The notes under the pieces: model-generated
Told to the model about the DNA's origin: nothing
Databases searched by the model: none
What the model saw: the letters and a program-made list of their open reading frames with translations, nothing else
Shown: positions 24,602 to 33,804 of the stretch, piece after piece
Numbering within the stretch: position 1 is the first letter of the stretch
Layout of the letters: every line of letters begins with the position of its first letter
NCBI GenBank assembly: GCA_021777755.1
Contig: JAJYDE010000023.1
Location: 1 to 58,973, forward strand
DNA from: Deltaproteobacteria bacterium
GTDB taxonomy: Bacteria; Desulfobacterota; Syntrophobacteria; Syntrophobacterales; Syntrophobacteraceae
Reading direction: 5' to 3'
Length of the DNA: 58,973 nt
Position numbers and translations under genes: made by a program

Positions 24602-25585
24602 CTACTCATCGCGGGCCCCTTCGAGGCTTGCCCGGATGAATCGCGCCATCCCCTCCAGGTCCCGGGCATCAAAGCACCGGTATTGACCGTCACCAACAAA
24701 CCAGGTGATCTGCCGTTTGGCGTAGCGCCGGGTCTCGCGCTTCATTTCGAAGACGGCCTCGTCGAGCGAAATCTTTCCCGCAAGGTGCGCGGCCATCTGC
24801 CGGTATCCGATCGACCGCATGGATTTAAGCTCCGGGCCAAACCCGGCCGAGAGAAGAGCTTCCACCTCGGCGGCAAGCCCCTGCTCGATCATCTGCTCGA
24901 CCCTTCGATCGATTCTTTCATAAAGCGCCTCCCGCTCACGGCTCACAAATATTTTCACAGTCGGGAAAAGCTCTTCTTTGAAGCCGTGGCCACTTTGCAA
25001 CACCGACAGGGCGACTCCTCCGACATGAAAAACTTCGAGTGCCCGGATGATGCGCTGCCGGTCGTTTCGGTGGATCTTTGCGGCCGATTGCCGATCGACC
25101 AGCAAAAGCTGTTCGTAGAGATGGTCCAAACCGCGGGAGTTTTCCAGGGCGAGCAACCGCGCCTTTACCTCCGGATCGGAGGGCGGCCCCGGACAAAGGC
25201 CGCGGGTAAGGGCCCTCATGTAGAGGCCGGTCCCCCCCACGACCAGGGGAAGAACGGTTCGGGCTCCAAGCTCTTCGAGCTTCGGACGGGCTATAGCGAG
25301 ATATTTGGCCGCGTCGAAAGGCTCATCGGGTTCGACGATGTCCAGCAGATGATGGGCAACGAGGGCGCGCTCTTCCGGGGTCGGCTTTGCGGTCCCCACG
25401 TCCATGCGCCGATAGAGCTGCATGGAGTCGGCGTTTACAATTTCGGCCGCAAACCGGCCTCTCAAGGCCCGCGCGAGTTGGATGGAAAGCGAAGTCTTAC
25501 CCGAGGCGGTCGGCCCCGCCAGGAGCACTGCGGGAAGGGCCGCTCCTCGCTCAGGTTCTTTTAAAGAGTCGAAAAATCTGTTCAT
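24602..25585 (-). CDS. miaA: tRNA dimethylallyltransferase
   Basis: A 327-residue enzyme that adds the dimethylallyl group to A37 of tRNAs reading UNN codons. Family motifs are all present: the P-loop GPTASGKT (near residue 25), NADSMQLYRRMDVGTAKPT, VGGTGLYMRAL and the C-terminal RRYAKRQITWF. The start overlaps the mutL 3' end by 35 bases, the common mutL-miaA arrangement, so translation is probably coupled. Confidence 0.95.
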   Translation of the reverse strand: MNRFFDSLKEPERGAALPAVLLAGPTASGKTSLSIQLARALRGRFAAEIVNADSMQLYRRMDVGTAKPTPEERALVAHHLLDIVEPDEPFDAAKYLAIARPKLEELGARTVLPLVVGGTGLYMRALTRGLCPGPPSDPEVKARLLALENSRGLDHLYEQLLLVDRQSAAKIHRNDRQRIIRALEVFHVGGVALSVLQSGHGFKEELFPTVKIFVSREREALYERIDRRVEQMIEQGLAAEVEALLSAGFGPELKSMRSIGYRQMAAHLAGKISLDEAVFEMKRETRRYAKRQITWFVGDGQYRCFDARDLEGMARFIRASLEGARDE

Positions 25586-27326
25586 AGGTCAATGTGTGGG
25601 AAATCGGCCGGCCGTGAGGGCAGGTAAAAGGGGTTTCTATGGAATCGAGCCCTTCGAGCAGGCTCCTGATTTCTTCGAGTTCAAGTTTTTGTCCGGCTCG
25701 CACCGATGCGTGACAGGAGGCCGTTTTGGCAAGCCCCAGCATGATTTCCCCCTCGGTTGCCGGGCATTCCTCTTCGGCGTGGCGCAGATAATCCCGAAGG
25801 ATTTCTTCGGGACTAACGGCCGAGAGGCAGGCCGGAGCCGAGTGGATGGCAAAACTCCCCCCCCCGAAAGGCTCGATTTCGAAGCCAAGGGCCGAAAGGG
25901 AGGGCAGAAGCCTTTCAAGAAGCACGGCTTCCCCGGGCATGAGATCGACCACGGCGGGCCGGGTGAGAAGCTGCCCGGCCTTTGTTTTCCTGGCGCTCAA
26001 GCTGTTGAACATGATCCTTTCGTGGGCCGCGTGCTGATCCACGATCACCAGCCCCTCGGAAGATTGGAGCAGGAGGAAAGAGTTTCCAAGTCGGCCGATG
26101 AGGTTCAGCCCGGAAAAGGAGGATTTTTTCTCCCGGGCGGGCATCCCGGGTTCGGGGAAGACCTTCTCCAACGGCTGCGCGGGAGCCTGCGGGCGCACCG
26201 GGGGAGCGGGTTCGAAAAATCCCATCGTACGGCGCGGAAGAGCCGAGGCGATGCCCGAGGGCGCGGAAGAAAACCCCGCGTTCCTTTCCCGCGCAAACAC
26301 CTCGGGCTGCCGGAAGTTTTGCCCCCCGAATTTTGGCCGGATTTTGGACAGGGCCTCCAGGAGCGCGTTTCGAACCGTCGAGCCGACCTCGCCCGGGTCT
26401 CGGAACCGCACCTCCCTTTTGGCCGGATGAACGTTTACGTCCACCCGCTCGGCGGAAAGGCTCACAAAAACAACCGCGACCGGGAATTTCCCTCGGGCGA
26501 TGAAGGCTTCATAGGCTGTTAGAACCGCCCTTTGAAGCAGCCGGTCATAGACGCTTCTGCCATTTACGAACAGAAACAGCCCCTGGCTGTTCGTTCTTTG
26601 AATATCGGGGGGGGCGATAAAACCGGAGACACCGACCCCCGCGGCCTCGAAATCGAACGGGGAAAAATCCCCGGCGATCCGGGGGCCCAGAACCTGCGCG
26701 GCCCGGGGGAGAAGTCCTTCGCATCTGGGATGGTCGCAGACCGTTTTTTCCTGGCTTTTCAACTGCATGTGGATGTGCGGGTTGGAAAGTGAAACACGCA
26801 GGAAATTATCGGTTATGTAGGCCAGTTCGGTCTCCGGTTTTCGAAGGAATTTGCGCCTGGCCGGAAGGCAGTGGAAAAGATCGCGCACAAGGATCCGGGT
26901 GCCGGGCGGAAGGCCCTTTTCCCGCACATCCTTTATGACCCCGGCCTCGACTCGAATGAAGGTGCCGCCAAGCGCCGCGGGCTCGCAGGTGTTCAGCTCG
27001 AATCGGCTTACCGCGGCAATGGAGGGAAGCGCCTCCCCGCGAAACCCGAGCGAGGATATGGCGCCCAGATCCCCGGCCGACCTGATTTTACTGGTGGCGT
27101 GACGCTCAAGCGATAAAAGGGCATCCTCCGAACTCATCCCGCAGCCGTTATCCACGACACAGATTTCCCGGCGCCCGCCGTCCAGAAGACTTACCGCTAT
27201 CCTGGTGCTCCCGGCGTCGATGCTGTTTTCGACCAGCTCCTTGACCACTGCGGCGGGGCGCTCGACGACTTCGCCAGCGGCAATTTGATTGCAGACAATA
27301 TCCGGTAGAATCGCTATCTTACCCAC
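25551..27326 (-). CDS. mutL: DNA mismatch repair protein MutL
   Basis: A 591-residue mismatch-repair ATPase. The GTG start at 27326 has GGAGG just upstream and gives the standard N-terminus (V)GKIAILPDIVCNQIAAGEVV; the longer frame to 27398 is rejected. GHKL motifs are VKELVENSIDAGS, DNGCGM and GFRGEALPSI. The C-terminal dimerisation part ends with TCPHGRPISHTLT. It lacks an obvious DQHAx2Ex4E endonuclease pair in full, although IVDQHAAHERIMFN matches the first motif. Upstream of and overlapping miaA. Confidence 0.95.
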   Translation of the reverse strand: MGKIAILPDIVCNQIAAGEVVERPAAVVKELVENSIDAGSTRIAVSLLDGGRREICVVDNGCGMSSEDALLSLERHATSKIRSAGDLGAISSLGFRGEALPSIAAVSRFELNTCEPAALGGTFIRVEAGVIKDVREKGLPPGTRILVRDLFHCLPARRKFLRKPETELAYITDNFLRVSLSNPHIHMQLKSQEKTVCDHPRCEGLLPRAAQVLGPRIAGDFSPFDFEAAGVGVSGFIAPPDIQRTNSQGLFLFVNGRSVYDRLLQRAVLTAYEAFIARGKFPVAVVFVSLSAERVDVNVHPAKREVRFRDPGEVGSTVRNALLEALSKIRPKFGGQNFRQPEVFARERNAGFSSAPSGIASALPRRTMGFFEPAPPVRPQAPAQPLEKVFPEPGMPAREKKSSFSGLNLIGRLGNSFLLLQSSEGLVIVDQHAAHERIMFNSLSARKTKAGQLLTRPAVVDLMPGEAVLLERLLPSLSALGFEIEPFGGGSFAIHSAPACLSAVSPEEILRDYLRHAEEECPATEGEIMLGLAKTASCHASVRAGQKLELEEIRSLLEGLDSIETPFTCPHGRPISHTLTYEQIFRLFKRT

Positions 27327-27464
27327 CAGTTCCTCCGCAGGCCCAACACTATTGACAGAAAACTCCCGATCCGGTAGTAACAAGACACAGCGTCTCACAA
27401 GTATATCATACCGGAAGGTCCGCCGGATGCCTATCAGGAGTGGTTTTTAAAATCGAGTGATCTT

Positions 27465-28910
27465 ATGGATGCAAATCCCTATCAGCAGCTGGTAAACCTG
27501 CTGTCAAACGTACTGGAAGCCTACACGACGGCTTTTTTCGTCTTCGACGAAAAAAGCCGCAGGCTCCATATCGCAGCCATTCAGAGCCTCAGCAAATTCA
27601 TTCCCCGGGAGGTCTCACTGCCCCTGGAAGGAAGCGGAATCCTTGCCCAGGTGCAAAAAGTGGGTCAAACGATTCACCTCGACAAGCTCCACGAAGCGAC
27701 TTCCTCGATACCTCTCACCCTGCCCTTCTACCGGGAGGGGGAATCGCACATAAAGGGGCTCTACGCGGCCCCCGTGGCCGGAGGCGCGGGCATACTCTAC
27801 GTTGACACCAAATACGGCTGGGGCTTTAACGACAAGCAGCAAAAATGGATCCGGGAGTTCGCCGATCTGCTGGGCGGACTGTTGAAAAACCGGCGGGCCG
27901 ATGATTGCAACCAAAACTGGGGCCGGGTTTTTGATGTTCTGCACCGGCTCGATTCAATGGCCTTCAAGGGGTGCGATCTCGACAACTTCTGCGCGGTTTT
28001 TGCCACCGAGTGGGCCGGCCTTCTGGGCATGGATTACGGCTTTTTGGTGCTAAAGGAGCCGGGGGGGAAAAATTATCATGTCATCGGCGCAACGGCCAAT
28101 ACGCCACGAGGTCTTGCCGCCCAGAGTTTTCCCGCGGCAAAGGGGCTTATAGGCCGGGTGCTGCAGAATTCGAAAAACCTTCTCATTATGCGCATGAACC
28201 CGGCCACAGCCGATCACTACCTGTTTTCCGCGGGCGAAAATCTGCCTCACCAGGGAACGGTCTGGGGCATGCGCGGCCAAACGTCTCTGGGCCATGAACT
28301 GGCCCTGGTTTTTCTCTCCCGCCAACCGGCCGACTGGAACAACGATTCCGAACACGCCGTGGCCCACGCCTTCCACTTCCTCATTCTTTTGCTCGAACAG
28401 GTTTACTGCAAGGAGGAAAACGAGGCGCTGCAATCTTTTGACATTTGTACGGGGCTTTTCCGCCCCTCCGCTTTCGAAGTCAGGGTCGAGGGGCTGTTCC
28501 ACGCCTCCATGCAGTCGAACGCCCCCTTCACCCTGGGGCTCATTCAGTTCGAACCCTGGCAGGTGCTCACAACCAAGCTCCAGCCCCAAAGAATCCGGCA
28601 GCTTCAGCGCGATCTGGCGGCCTCGGTTTGCGAGGCCCTGCCCACCGGAGTCCTGGTCGGGCAACTTACCCAGAACCGATTCGGCCTCCTTTTCGCCGAA
28701 ACCGCGATCCACGAGGCCCAAAGCCAGCTCGCCGCGCTCTCAGATTTTGGCAAGATTGCCCTGAAGGGTCTCAAGGGCGTAAAACTTCACCCCTATATCT
28801 CCACGGCGGGCTTTCCGCAGGATGCGGCAAAACTGGAGGAGCTCTGGCCCCTTGTGAGCAGGCGACTCTTTGCGGCCTTTGGCGTCAGGGGCGAAAAAGC
28901 CGCCTCATAA
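27465..28910 (+). CDS. GAF-domain protein with degenerate GGDEF-like C-terminus
   Basis: A 481-residue cytoplasmic protein. Residues about 1-140 look like a GAF domain (FFVFDEKSRRLHIAAIQSLS). A second GAF-like region spans about 155-310. Residues about 325-470 resemble a diguanylate-cyclase fold: FDICTGLFRPSAFEVRVE matches the D-x-LTGL-x-NR-x-x-F opening. The catalytic GGDEF position reads TQNRF, so no cyclase activity is expected. It could be a c-di-GMP or redox sensor scaffold. It is a single gene between mutL and mreB. Confidence 0.6.
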   Translation: MDANPYQQLVNLLSNVLEAYTTAFFVFDEKSRRLHIAAIQSLSKFIPREVSLPLEGSGILAQVQKVGQTIHLDKLHEATSSIPLTLPFYREGESHIKGLYAAPVAGGAGILYVDTKYGWGFNDKQQKWIREFADLLGGLLKNRRADDCNQNWGRVFDVLHRLDSMAFKGCDLDNFCAVFATEWAGLLGMDYGFLVLKEPGGKNYHVIGATANTPRGLAAQSFPAAKGLIGRVLQNSKNLLIMRMNPATADHYLFSAGENLPHQGTVWGMRGQTSLGHELALVFLSRQPADWNNDSEHAVAHAFHFLILLLEQVYCKEENEALQSFDICTGLFRPSAFEVRVEGLFHASMQSNAPFTLGLIQFEPWQVLTTKLQPQRIRQLQRDLAASVCEALPTGVLVGQLTQNRFGLLFAETAIHEAQSQLAALSDFGKIALKGLKGVKLHPYISTAGFPQDAAKLEELWPLVSRRLFAAFGVRGEKAAS

Positions 28911-28914
28911 ACAG

Positions 28915-28941
28915 TTGACCCGCCGATTCATTGTCTATAGA
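28915..28941 (+). promoter_or_regulatory. Possible sigma-70 promoter of mreB
   Basis: TTGACC at 28915-28920 and TATAGA at 28936-28941 with a 15-base spacer, slightly short. The -10 lies about 97 bases before the mreB ATG. Confidence 0.4.
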
Positions 28942-29037
28942 CTCTTGTAACCGAATGGATCGCCAGGAAGGGGGACCCCCGGCAAGAGGGTCTTCCGGAT
29001 CAAACGGTTGCTCCAAGATAAAATGGAAGGCTCATGT

Positions 29038-30060
29038 ATGTTCGAATGGCTTCTGTCATATTTGTCGCAAGATCTGGCCATGGATCTCGGGACCGCCAAC
29101 ACGCTCATCTACATGCGCGGCAGGGGAATTGTTCTAAATGAACCCTCTGTGGTGGCCATAAACCAGGACACCAACCAGGTCATAGCGGTCGGCCAGGAAG
29201 CCAGACACATGATCGGAAGACACGGCCACCGGATTGTCACCATTCGGCCGCTAAAAGACGGTGTGATCGCCGATTTCGAAGTAACGGCGGTGATGATAAA
29301 GCATTTTTTGTCCAAGGTGTTGAAAAGACGCCAGATCTTTCGGCCCCGGCTTGTGGTGGCGGTTCCCACCGGAATCACCTCGGTTGAAAAAAGGGCTGTG
29401 ATCGAGGCCGCCGAGCAGGCGGGCGCAAAGCACATACACCTCATCGAGGAGCCCATGGCGGCGGCCATCGGAGCCGGTCTTCCAATAGGGGAGCCCCGAG
29501 GCAACATGGTGGTCGATATCGGAGGGGGCACGACCGAGGTGGCCGTAATCTCGATGTTCGCCGTGGCTTACAGCGAGTCTGTGAGGGTGGCCGGAGATGA
29601 GGCAAACGAGGCCGTTTTGCGCTACATCCAGCGGGAGCGTCAAATGATCATAAGCGAGGTCCTGGCCGAATCGATCAAGATGAAAATCGGCTCGGCGGTC
29701 CCTCTTGATCAGCCCGAATCGATCGAAATTACGGGCAAGGAGATTTTATCCGGCATCCCCAGGACCTTTACGGTCACAGACGAGGAAATCCGCCTGGCCA
29801 TAAAGGAGCCCGTCGATACGATAGTCGAATCGGTGAGGCGGGCACTGGAGAAAACCCCGCCCGATCTTGCGGCCGACATTCACGACACGGGATTTTGGCT
29901 TGCGGGCGGCGGAGCGTTGATCAAGGGGCTCGACAAACTTTTGTCCCAAAAAACCCGGCTCAAGGTCAACATCGCCGACGATCCCCTTACCGCGATAGCC
30001 CGGGGGGCCGGCGCGGTGATCGATCAGGTCGACTTCTACAGGAGTGTCTTTATAAACTGA
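29038..30060 (+). CDS. mreB: Rod-shape-determining actin-like protein MreB
   Basis: A 340-residue bacterial actin that guides sidewall peptidoglycan synthesis. The ATG at 29038 (GGAAGG upstream) gives MFEWLLSYLSQDLAMDLGTA. The actin-fold motifs DLGTANTL (phosphate 1), VVDIGGGTTEVAVIS (phosphate 2) and WLAGGGALIKGLD (adenosine) are intact. No mreC, mreD or rodA follows. Instead an unrecognised gene starts at the next base. Confidence 0.96.
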   Translation: MFEWLLSYLSQDLAMDLGTANTLIYMRGRGIVLNEPSVVAINQDTNQVIAVGQEARHMIGRHGHRIVTIRPLKDGVIADFEVTAVMIKHFLSKVLKRRQIFRPRLVVAVPTGITSVEKRAVIEAAEQAGAKHIHLIEEPMAAAIGAGLPIGEPRGNMVVDIGGGTTEVAVISMFAVAYSESVRVAGDEANEAVLRYIQRERQMIISEVLAESIKMKIGSAVPLDQPESIEITGKEILSGIPRTFTVTDEEIRLAIKEPVDTIVESVRRALEKTPPDLAADIHDTGFWLAGGGALIKGLDKLLSQKTRLKVNIADDPLTAIARGAGAVIDQVDFYRSVFIN

Positions 30061-30657
30061 ATGGCCGATATAATCGATCTCACCTCCAGGTTCAAAACGG
30101 GACACAACCTGATTGCGGTCTCACCCCTGGAATTTCGCAAGGGGGAGTGGCTGTCCGGAAGTGCGATCCTTTGCACGCGGGAAGAATCGGAAAAACTTGA
30201 AACCCAGCGCAGGAAATCCACGCCCGACAAGCCTCTGATGACCCTTGTACCCGATCACCAAAGGCTGGACGGAGGCTATCATTACACCTGCCTGTGGCTT
30301 TTCAAGCTTCGCGAGGATGAAAAGCGCATGCGCCGCCTCTATCGGCTGGCGGGCTACATGGAATGCGCCACCGGCGCCCCGTCTCCGGTTTTGCGAACCG
30401 ATCTGGTAAGAAGATTTTTTAAAATCATAAACGAGGAGCGCGAAAAGCTCGACGTCTCCTGGAAGGGACACATCAAAAGCTTCCTGCTGCCGCTAAGAAC
30501 CGAGCACTACGACCCGGCGGTCTTCATGGACGCGGTCGGCGGCGCCCCCACCCTCAAGGAACTCCTTGCCGGGATAGAATACGAAACCGACTCCCAGTTC
30601 GACATTCTTGCCGCAAATTACGTGATCTATGTGCCCGCGGCCTTTCTTGGAAGATGA
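30061..30657 (+). CDS. Uncharacterised 198-residue protein abutting mreB
   Basis: The ATG directly follows the mreB stop with no gap, so the two are translationally coupled. It is a soluble protein with no signal peptide or membrane helix. Features seen: a charged middle (REDEKRMRRLYRLAGYMECA) and FDILAANYVIYVPAAFLGR at the C-terminus. I do not recognise the family. Coupling to mreB suggests a cell-shape or envelope link, which is inference. Confidence 0.7.
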   Translation: MADIIDLTSRFKTGHNLIAVSPLEFRKGEWLSGSAILCTREESEKLETQRRKSTPDKPLMTLVPDHQRLDGGYHYTCLWLFKLREDEKRMRRLYRLAGYMECATGAPSPVLRTDLVRRFFKIINEEREKLDVSWKGHIKSFLLPLRTEHYDPAVFMDAVGGAPTLKELLAGIEYETDSQFDILAANYVIYVPAAFLGR

Positions 30658-30729
30658 AGGCGGCGGGAAACCGCAAAAATAATGCGTCTTGATCGGACTC
30701 GACAGGGGCGGGATCGATTCGGATCGAAG

Positions 30730-31707
30730 CTAGAACCGGATCAAATTGGCCCCGTAGCTCAGTCCTCCGCCGAAGGCGACTGTCATGACAAGGCTTCCCG
30801 GTCCAATCGTCCCCGCCGCCATGGCCTCGTCGAGGGCTATTATGACTGAAGCGCTCGCCGTGTTTCCGTACCGGTCGAGATTTACGAAAAACCTCTCGAA
30901 GGAAACTCCCAGCATGGCCGCCAGTTTTTGAAGAATGTTGACGTTGGCCTGATGGCAGACGAAACAGTCGATTTGCTCAAGCCCTATACCGCTGCGGTCC
31001 GAAAGCCTTCGAATGATTTCCGAACCTCTTTTGAGTGCGAACTCCATGATCGCGCGCCCGTTCATCTTGAGGTAGATCGAGTTCGGATTGGGAAGTCTTG
31101 TGTAGGGGTTTAGCGTACCGCCGCCAAAGACCCCCACCTCGGCGTTCAAGTGGCCGTCGGTTCCAAGGCAGGAGTGCAGCACGCCCCGGTCGCCCTCGCC
31201 TGCTTCAAACAATATGGCCCCCGCGCCGTCGCCGAAATAGGGGGCCGTGCCGAAATCCTTGGGATTTAAAATCTTGGAATACATCTCCGCGGCGATGAAC
31301 AGGATGTTTTCGAATCTTCCCGACCGTATGAGGGCATCGGCCATGCAAATGCCGTAAGTGCTCCCCGAGCAGACCGAATTGATGTCGAAGGCAAAGGCCC
31401 CGAAGACCCCGAGCCCCGCCTGGGCCCTTGCGGCCGTGGGCGGCTGCATGCAATCGGGCGAGGAGGTGGAAAGAACGACTCCCTGCACCTTTTCAGGGGG
31501 CAAATCGGCCTTTGCAAGACATGCGAGCCCGGCACGGATCGCCAGATCGCTCGTGCACGAATGCTCGGGCGCGACCCTTCTTGTCCGCACCCCGGTCTTT
31601 AAGGCTATGAGCGGCCTTGAGCCCTCGGGAAACTGGGTCAACTGCTCGTTTGCGACCACTTTTTCGGGCAAATAGCTGCCCGTGGCCGAAATGACCGTGT
31701 TTTTCAT
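30730..31707 (-). CDS. fabH: 3-oxoacyl-[acyl-carrier-protein] synthase III (KASIII-like)
   Basis: A 325-residue condensing enzyme that starts fatty-acid synthesis by joining an acyl-CoA to malonyl-ACP. The catalytic triad is visible: Cys in INSVCSGSTYG, His in CFVCHQANVNILQ and Asn in RYGNTASAS. The ATG at 31707 is preceded by AAAGGATGG; the frame continues upstream to 32040 without family similarity and is rejected. FabH-like enzymes of secondary metabolism also exist, but the length and motifs fit housekeeping FabH. Confidence 0.9.
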   Translation of the reverse strand: MKNTVISATGSYLPEKVVANEQLTQFPEGSRPLIALKTGVRTRRVAPEHSCTSDLAIRAGLACLAKADLPPEKVQGVVLSTSSPDCMQPPTAARAQAGLGVFGAFAFDINSVCSGSTYGICMADALIRSGRFENILFIAAEMYSKILNPKDFGTAPYFGDGAGAILFEAGEGDRGVLHSCLGTDGHLNAEVGVFGGGTLNPYTRLPNPNSIYLKMNGRAIMEFALKRGSEIIRRLSDRSGIGLEQIDCFVCHQANVNILQKLAAMLGVSFERFFVNLDRYGNTASASVIIALDEAMAAGTIGPGSLVMTVAFGGGLSYGANLIRF

Positions 31708-31972
31708 GGGTTGGCCATCCTTTCGAAAAAGAAAAAATTGACCGGAAGGGCCCTTCGCGCCCCTTGGAAAAATTGCCGCATGGAATCGAAGTCGCTTCAA
31801 ACGGGCTGGATGGGGGAAAAAAGGTGAAAGGGCCCGGTCCTCAACTGGGAGCAAGATATTCAGCGGCCGAAATCCCATCAATGGGGAAAACGGTGTAATT
31901 CGCAGGCTGAAAACCGGAAGCCAAACGCTCGGAGTGGAGCGGTCCGGCAAGGTGGCCGGGCCGCGATCGCCT

Positions 31973-32971
31973 TCAGGAGATCTCGGATTGGATAAAGGAA
32001 CAGGCGTCTTCGGAAAAAGGGAAAAGGCAGCTGGTATCAAGGCTTCCGATAAAGCTTTGAAGCTCGGCCAGCCCCTCCACCCGGGCGAAGCGCTCGATTC
32101 CTTCGAGGATTTCCACCATTACGGCGGGATTTATGAAATTGGCGGTCCCCACCTGGACGGCGCTCGCGCCGACGAGTAAAAACTCCAGGGCGTCGGTGGG
32201 GCTCGCGATCCCCCCGATGCCTATGACCGGGCATTTGACCGCCCTGCTCACCTCGTAGACGCACCGGAGCGCGACAGGTTTTACAGCGGGCCCCGAAAGC
32301 CCTCCGATCAGGTTGGCAAGCCGCGGCCTTCTTGAAAAGACATCGACCGCCATGGCCGCCAGGGTGTTTATGCAGGAGATCATGTCGCTACCCGCCCCTT
32401 CGGCCGCCCTGGCCACCTCGGATATGCTGGTGACATTGGGCGTAAGCTTTGTGACAAGGGGCAGGGTCGTAGCAGCCCTTACCGCCCGCACCACCGCCGC
32501 GGTCATCGCCGGATCGGTCCCGAAGACCATGCCGCCTTTTTTGACGTTGGGGCAACTGACGTTTATCTCGAGAGCCGACATCCCCGGCTCCCCGTCGAGA
32601 CGGGAGGCGAGTTCGCCGTATTCCTCCACCGTGTTTCCGAAGATATTTGCGATCACCGGCACGCCCGATTCCCGCAAAAAGGGGAGCTTGAGGCGCACGA
32701 ACCTTTCGACTCCCACGTTTTCAAGCCCGATGGCGTTCATCATGCCCCCGGGGGTCTCGACGATGCGGGGCGCGGGGTTGCCCGCGCGAGGCAGAAGCGA
32801 TATGCCTTTGACCACAACCGCGCCGAGGCGCCGCAGATCGAAAAAACCGGCGTATTCCTCCCCGTAGCCGAAGGTCCCCGAGGCGCTCATCACCGGATTT
32901 TTTAGCCGAAGAGGTCCTAGTTGAACGGAAAGGTCGGGACAACCGTTTGTTGTGACAGTATTTTGTTCCAT
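31973..32971 (-). CDS. pyrD: Dihydroorotate dehydrogenase B, catalytic subunit
   Basis: A 332-residue FMN enzyme oxidising dihydroorotate to orotate in pyrimidine synthesis. Class 1B signatures are present: LKNPVMSASGTFGYGEEY at the N-terminus, the catalytic Cys in INVSCPNVKKGG, and GIGGIASPTDALEFLLVGAS at the FMN phosphate site. The N-terminus overlaps the pyrK 3' end by 55 bases. Class 1B enzymes need PyrK to pass electrons to NAD. Confidence 0.94.
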   Translation of the reverse strand: MEQNTVTTNGCPDLSVQLGPLRLKNPVMSASGTFGYGEEYAGFFDLRRLGAVVVKGISLLPRAGNPAPRIVETPGGMMNAIGLENVGVERFVRLKLPFLRESGVPVIANIFGNTVEEYGELASRLDGEPGMSALEINVSCPNVKKGGMVFGTDPAMTAAVVRAVRAATTLPLVTKLTPNVTSISEVARAAEGAGSDMISCINTLAAMAVDVFSRRPRLANLIGGLSGPAVKPVALRCVYEVSRAVKCPVIGIGGIASPTDALEFLLVGASAVQVGTANFINPAVMVEILEGIERFARVEGLAELQSFIGSLDTSCLFPFSEDACSFIQSEIS

Positions 32972-33783
32972 TTAATAGATCCTGCGGAAAAGATCGGACC
33001 GTCTTCGCACACGTGAACGAAACGCTCGGCGCCAGGGTCTTCGGGCGTTGCGGCCGGAAGCGCACACCCAAGACAGGCCCCCAGCCCCCACGCAATGAGC
33101 GATTCGAGCGACAGCTGCGCCATGGTCTTGTTTGCCAGCGCCCATTTTGCAACGTTATACTGCATGGCAAGCGGCCCGCATGAATAGATTTCAGAGGGGC
33201 CAAACCCCTCGGCGACAGCCTCTTCGAACATGTGCGTGATACGGCCTTTATAGCCAAAAGTGCCGTCGTCGGTGGCAAAGTCGATGCGAAGCCCCGGCAG
33301 GCAAAGGAGATCTTCGGGTAAAAGCTCCTCGGCGGTTCGCGCGCCGTAGAAAAGGCGCAACTCCCCGGCGCCCTTTTGCCCGCGCTCGGAAATCACCCGG
33401 GCGATAAGCTCCAAAAGAGGCGCCAGGCCGATCCCTCCGGCCAGAAAGGCCAGGGGAGACGAACTTGTCAGCGGAAGTTCGAAGCCGTTTCCAAGGGGTC
33501 CGACCAAACTCAGGCTCGCCCCTGGCAAAAGCCTGGACAAAAGAAGAGTGCCCCGGCCGACCACCCGGTATAAAATTTCGAAATCGCCCTCGGCGGCATC
33601 TACCCGGCTAAAGGAAAAAGGGCGGCGAAGCAAAGGATCTATGCCCTCGCAAACCCTGAGCATTACAAACTGGCCGGGGCGTGCCGCCCCGGAGATATTG
33701 GGCGCATGCAGCCGAAGCCGGAATATCTGCCCCCGAACCAATTGCCGGCTTACTATGCGGGCCTCTTCGATAATTTTTTCCAA
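32917..33783 (-). CDS. pyrK: Dihydroorotate dehydrogenase B, electron-transfer subunit
   Basis: A 288-residue protein with an FAD domain (PLLRRPFSFSRVD), an NAD domain (FLAGGIGLAPLLELI) and a C-terminal [2Fe-2S] region. In the family the cluster is held by four Cys in the pattern C-x4-C-x2-C then a distant C. Here the first ligand position reads Trp (IAWGLGACLGC; the TGG codon is at 33088-33090), leaving three Cys (the last in FVHVCEDG). Either a non-Cys ligand or another residue completes the cluster, or the cluster is altered. It overlaps pyrD and lies upstream of it. Confidence 0.92.
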   Translation of the reverse strand: MEKIIEEARIVSRQLVRGQIFRLRLHAPNISGAARPGQFVMLRVCEGIDPLLRRPFSFSRVDAAEGDFEILYRVVGRGTLLLSRLLPGASLSLVGPLGNGFELPLTSSSPLAFLAGGIGLAPLLELIARVISERGQKGAGELRLFYGARTAEELLPEDLLCLPGLRIDFATDDGTFGYKGRITHMFEEAVAEGFGPSEIYSCGPLAMQYNVAKWALANKTMAQLSLESLIAWGLGACLGCALPAATPEDPGAERFVHVCEDGPIFSAGSIKWNKILSQQTVVPTFPFN

Positions 33784-33804
33784 ATCAGGCTCCAGGAAAA
33801 AGCT

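Noticed and set aside
25422-26522. A 366-residue + strand frame across miaA/mutL
   Set aside because: It is a mirror of the high-GC mutL and miaA coding strand with no start signal or recognisable motif.
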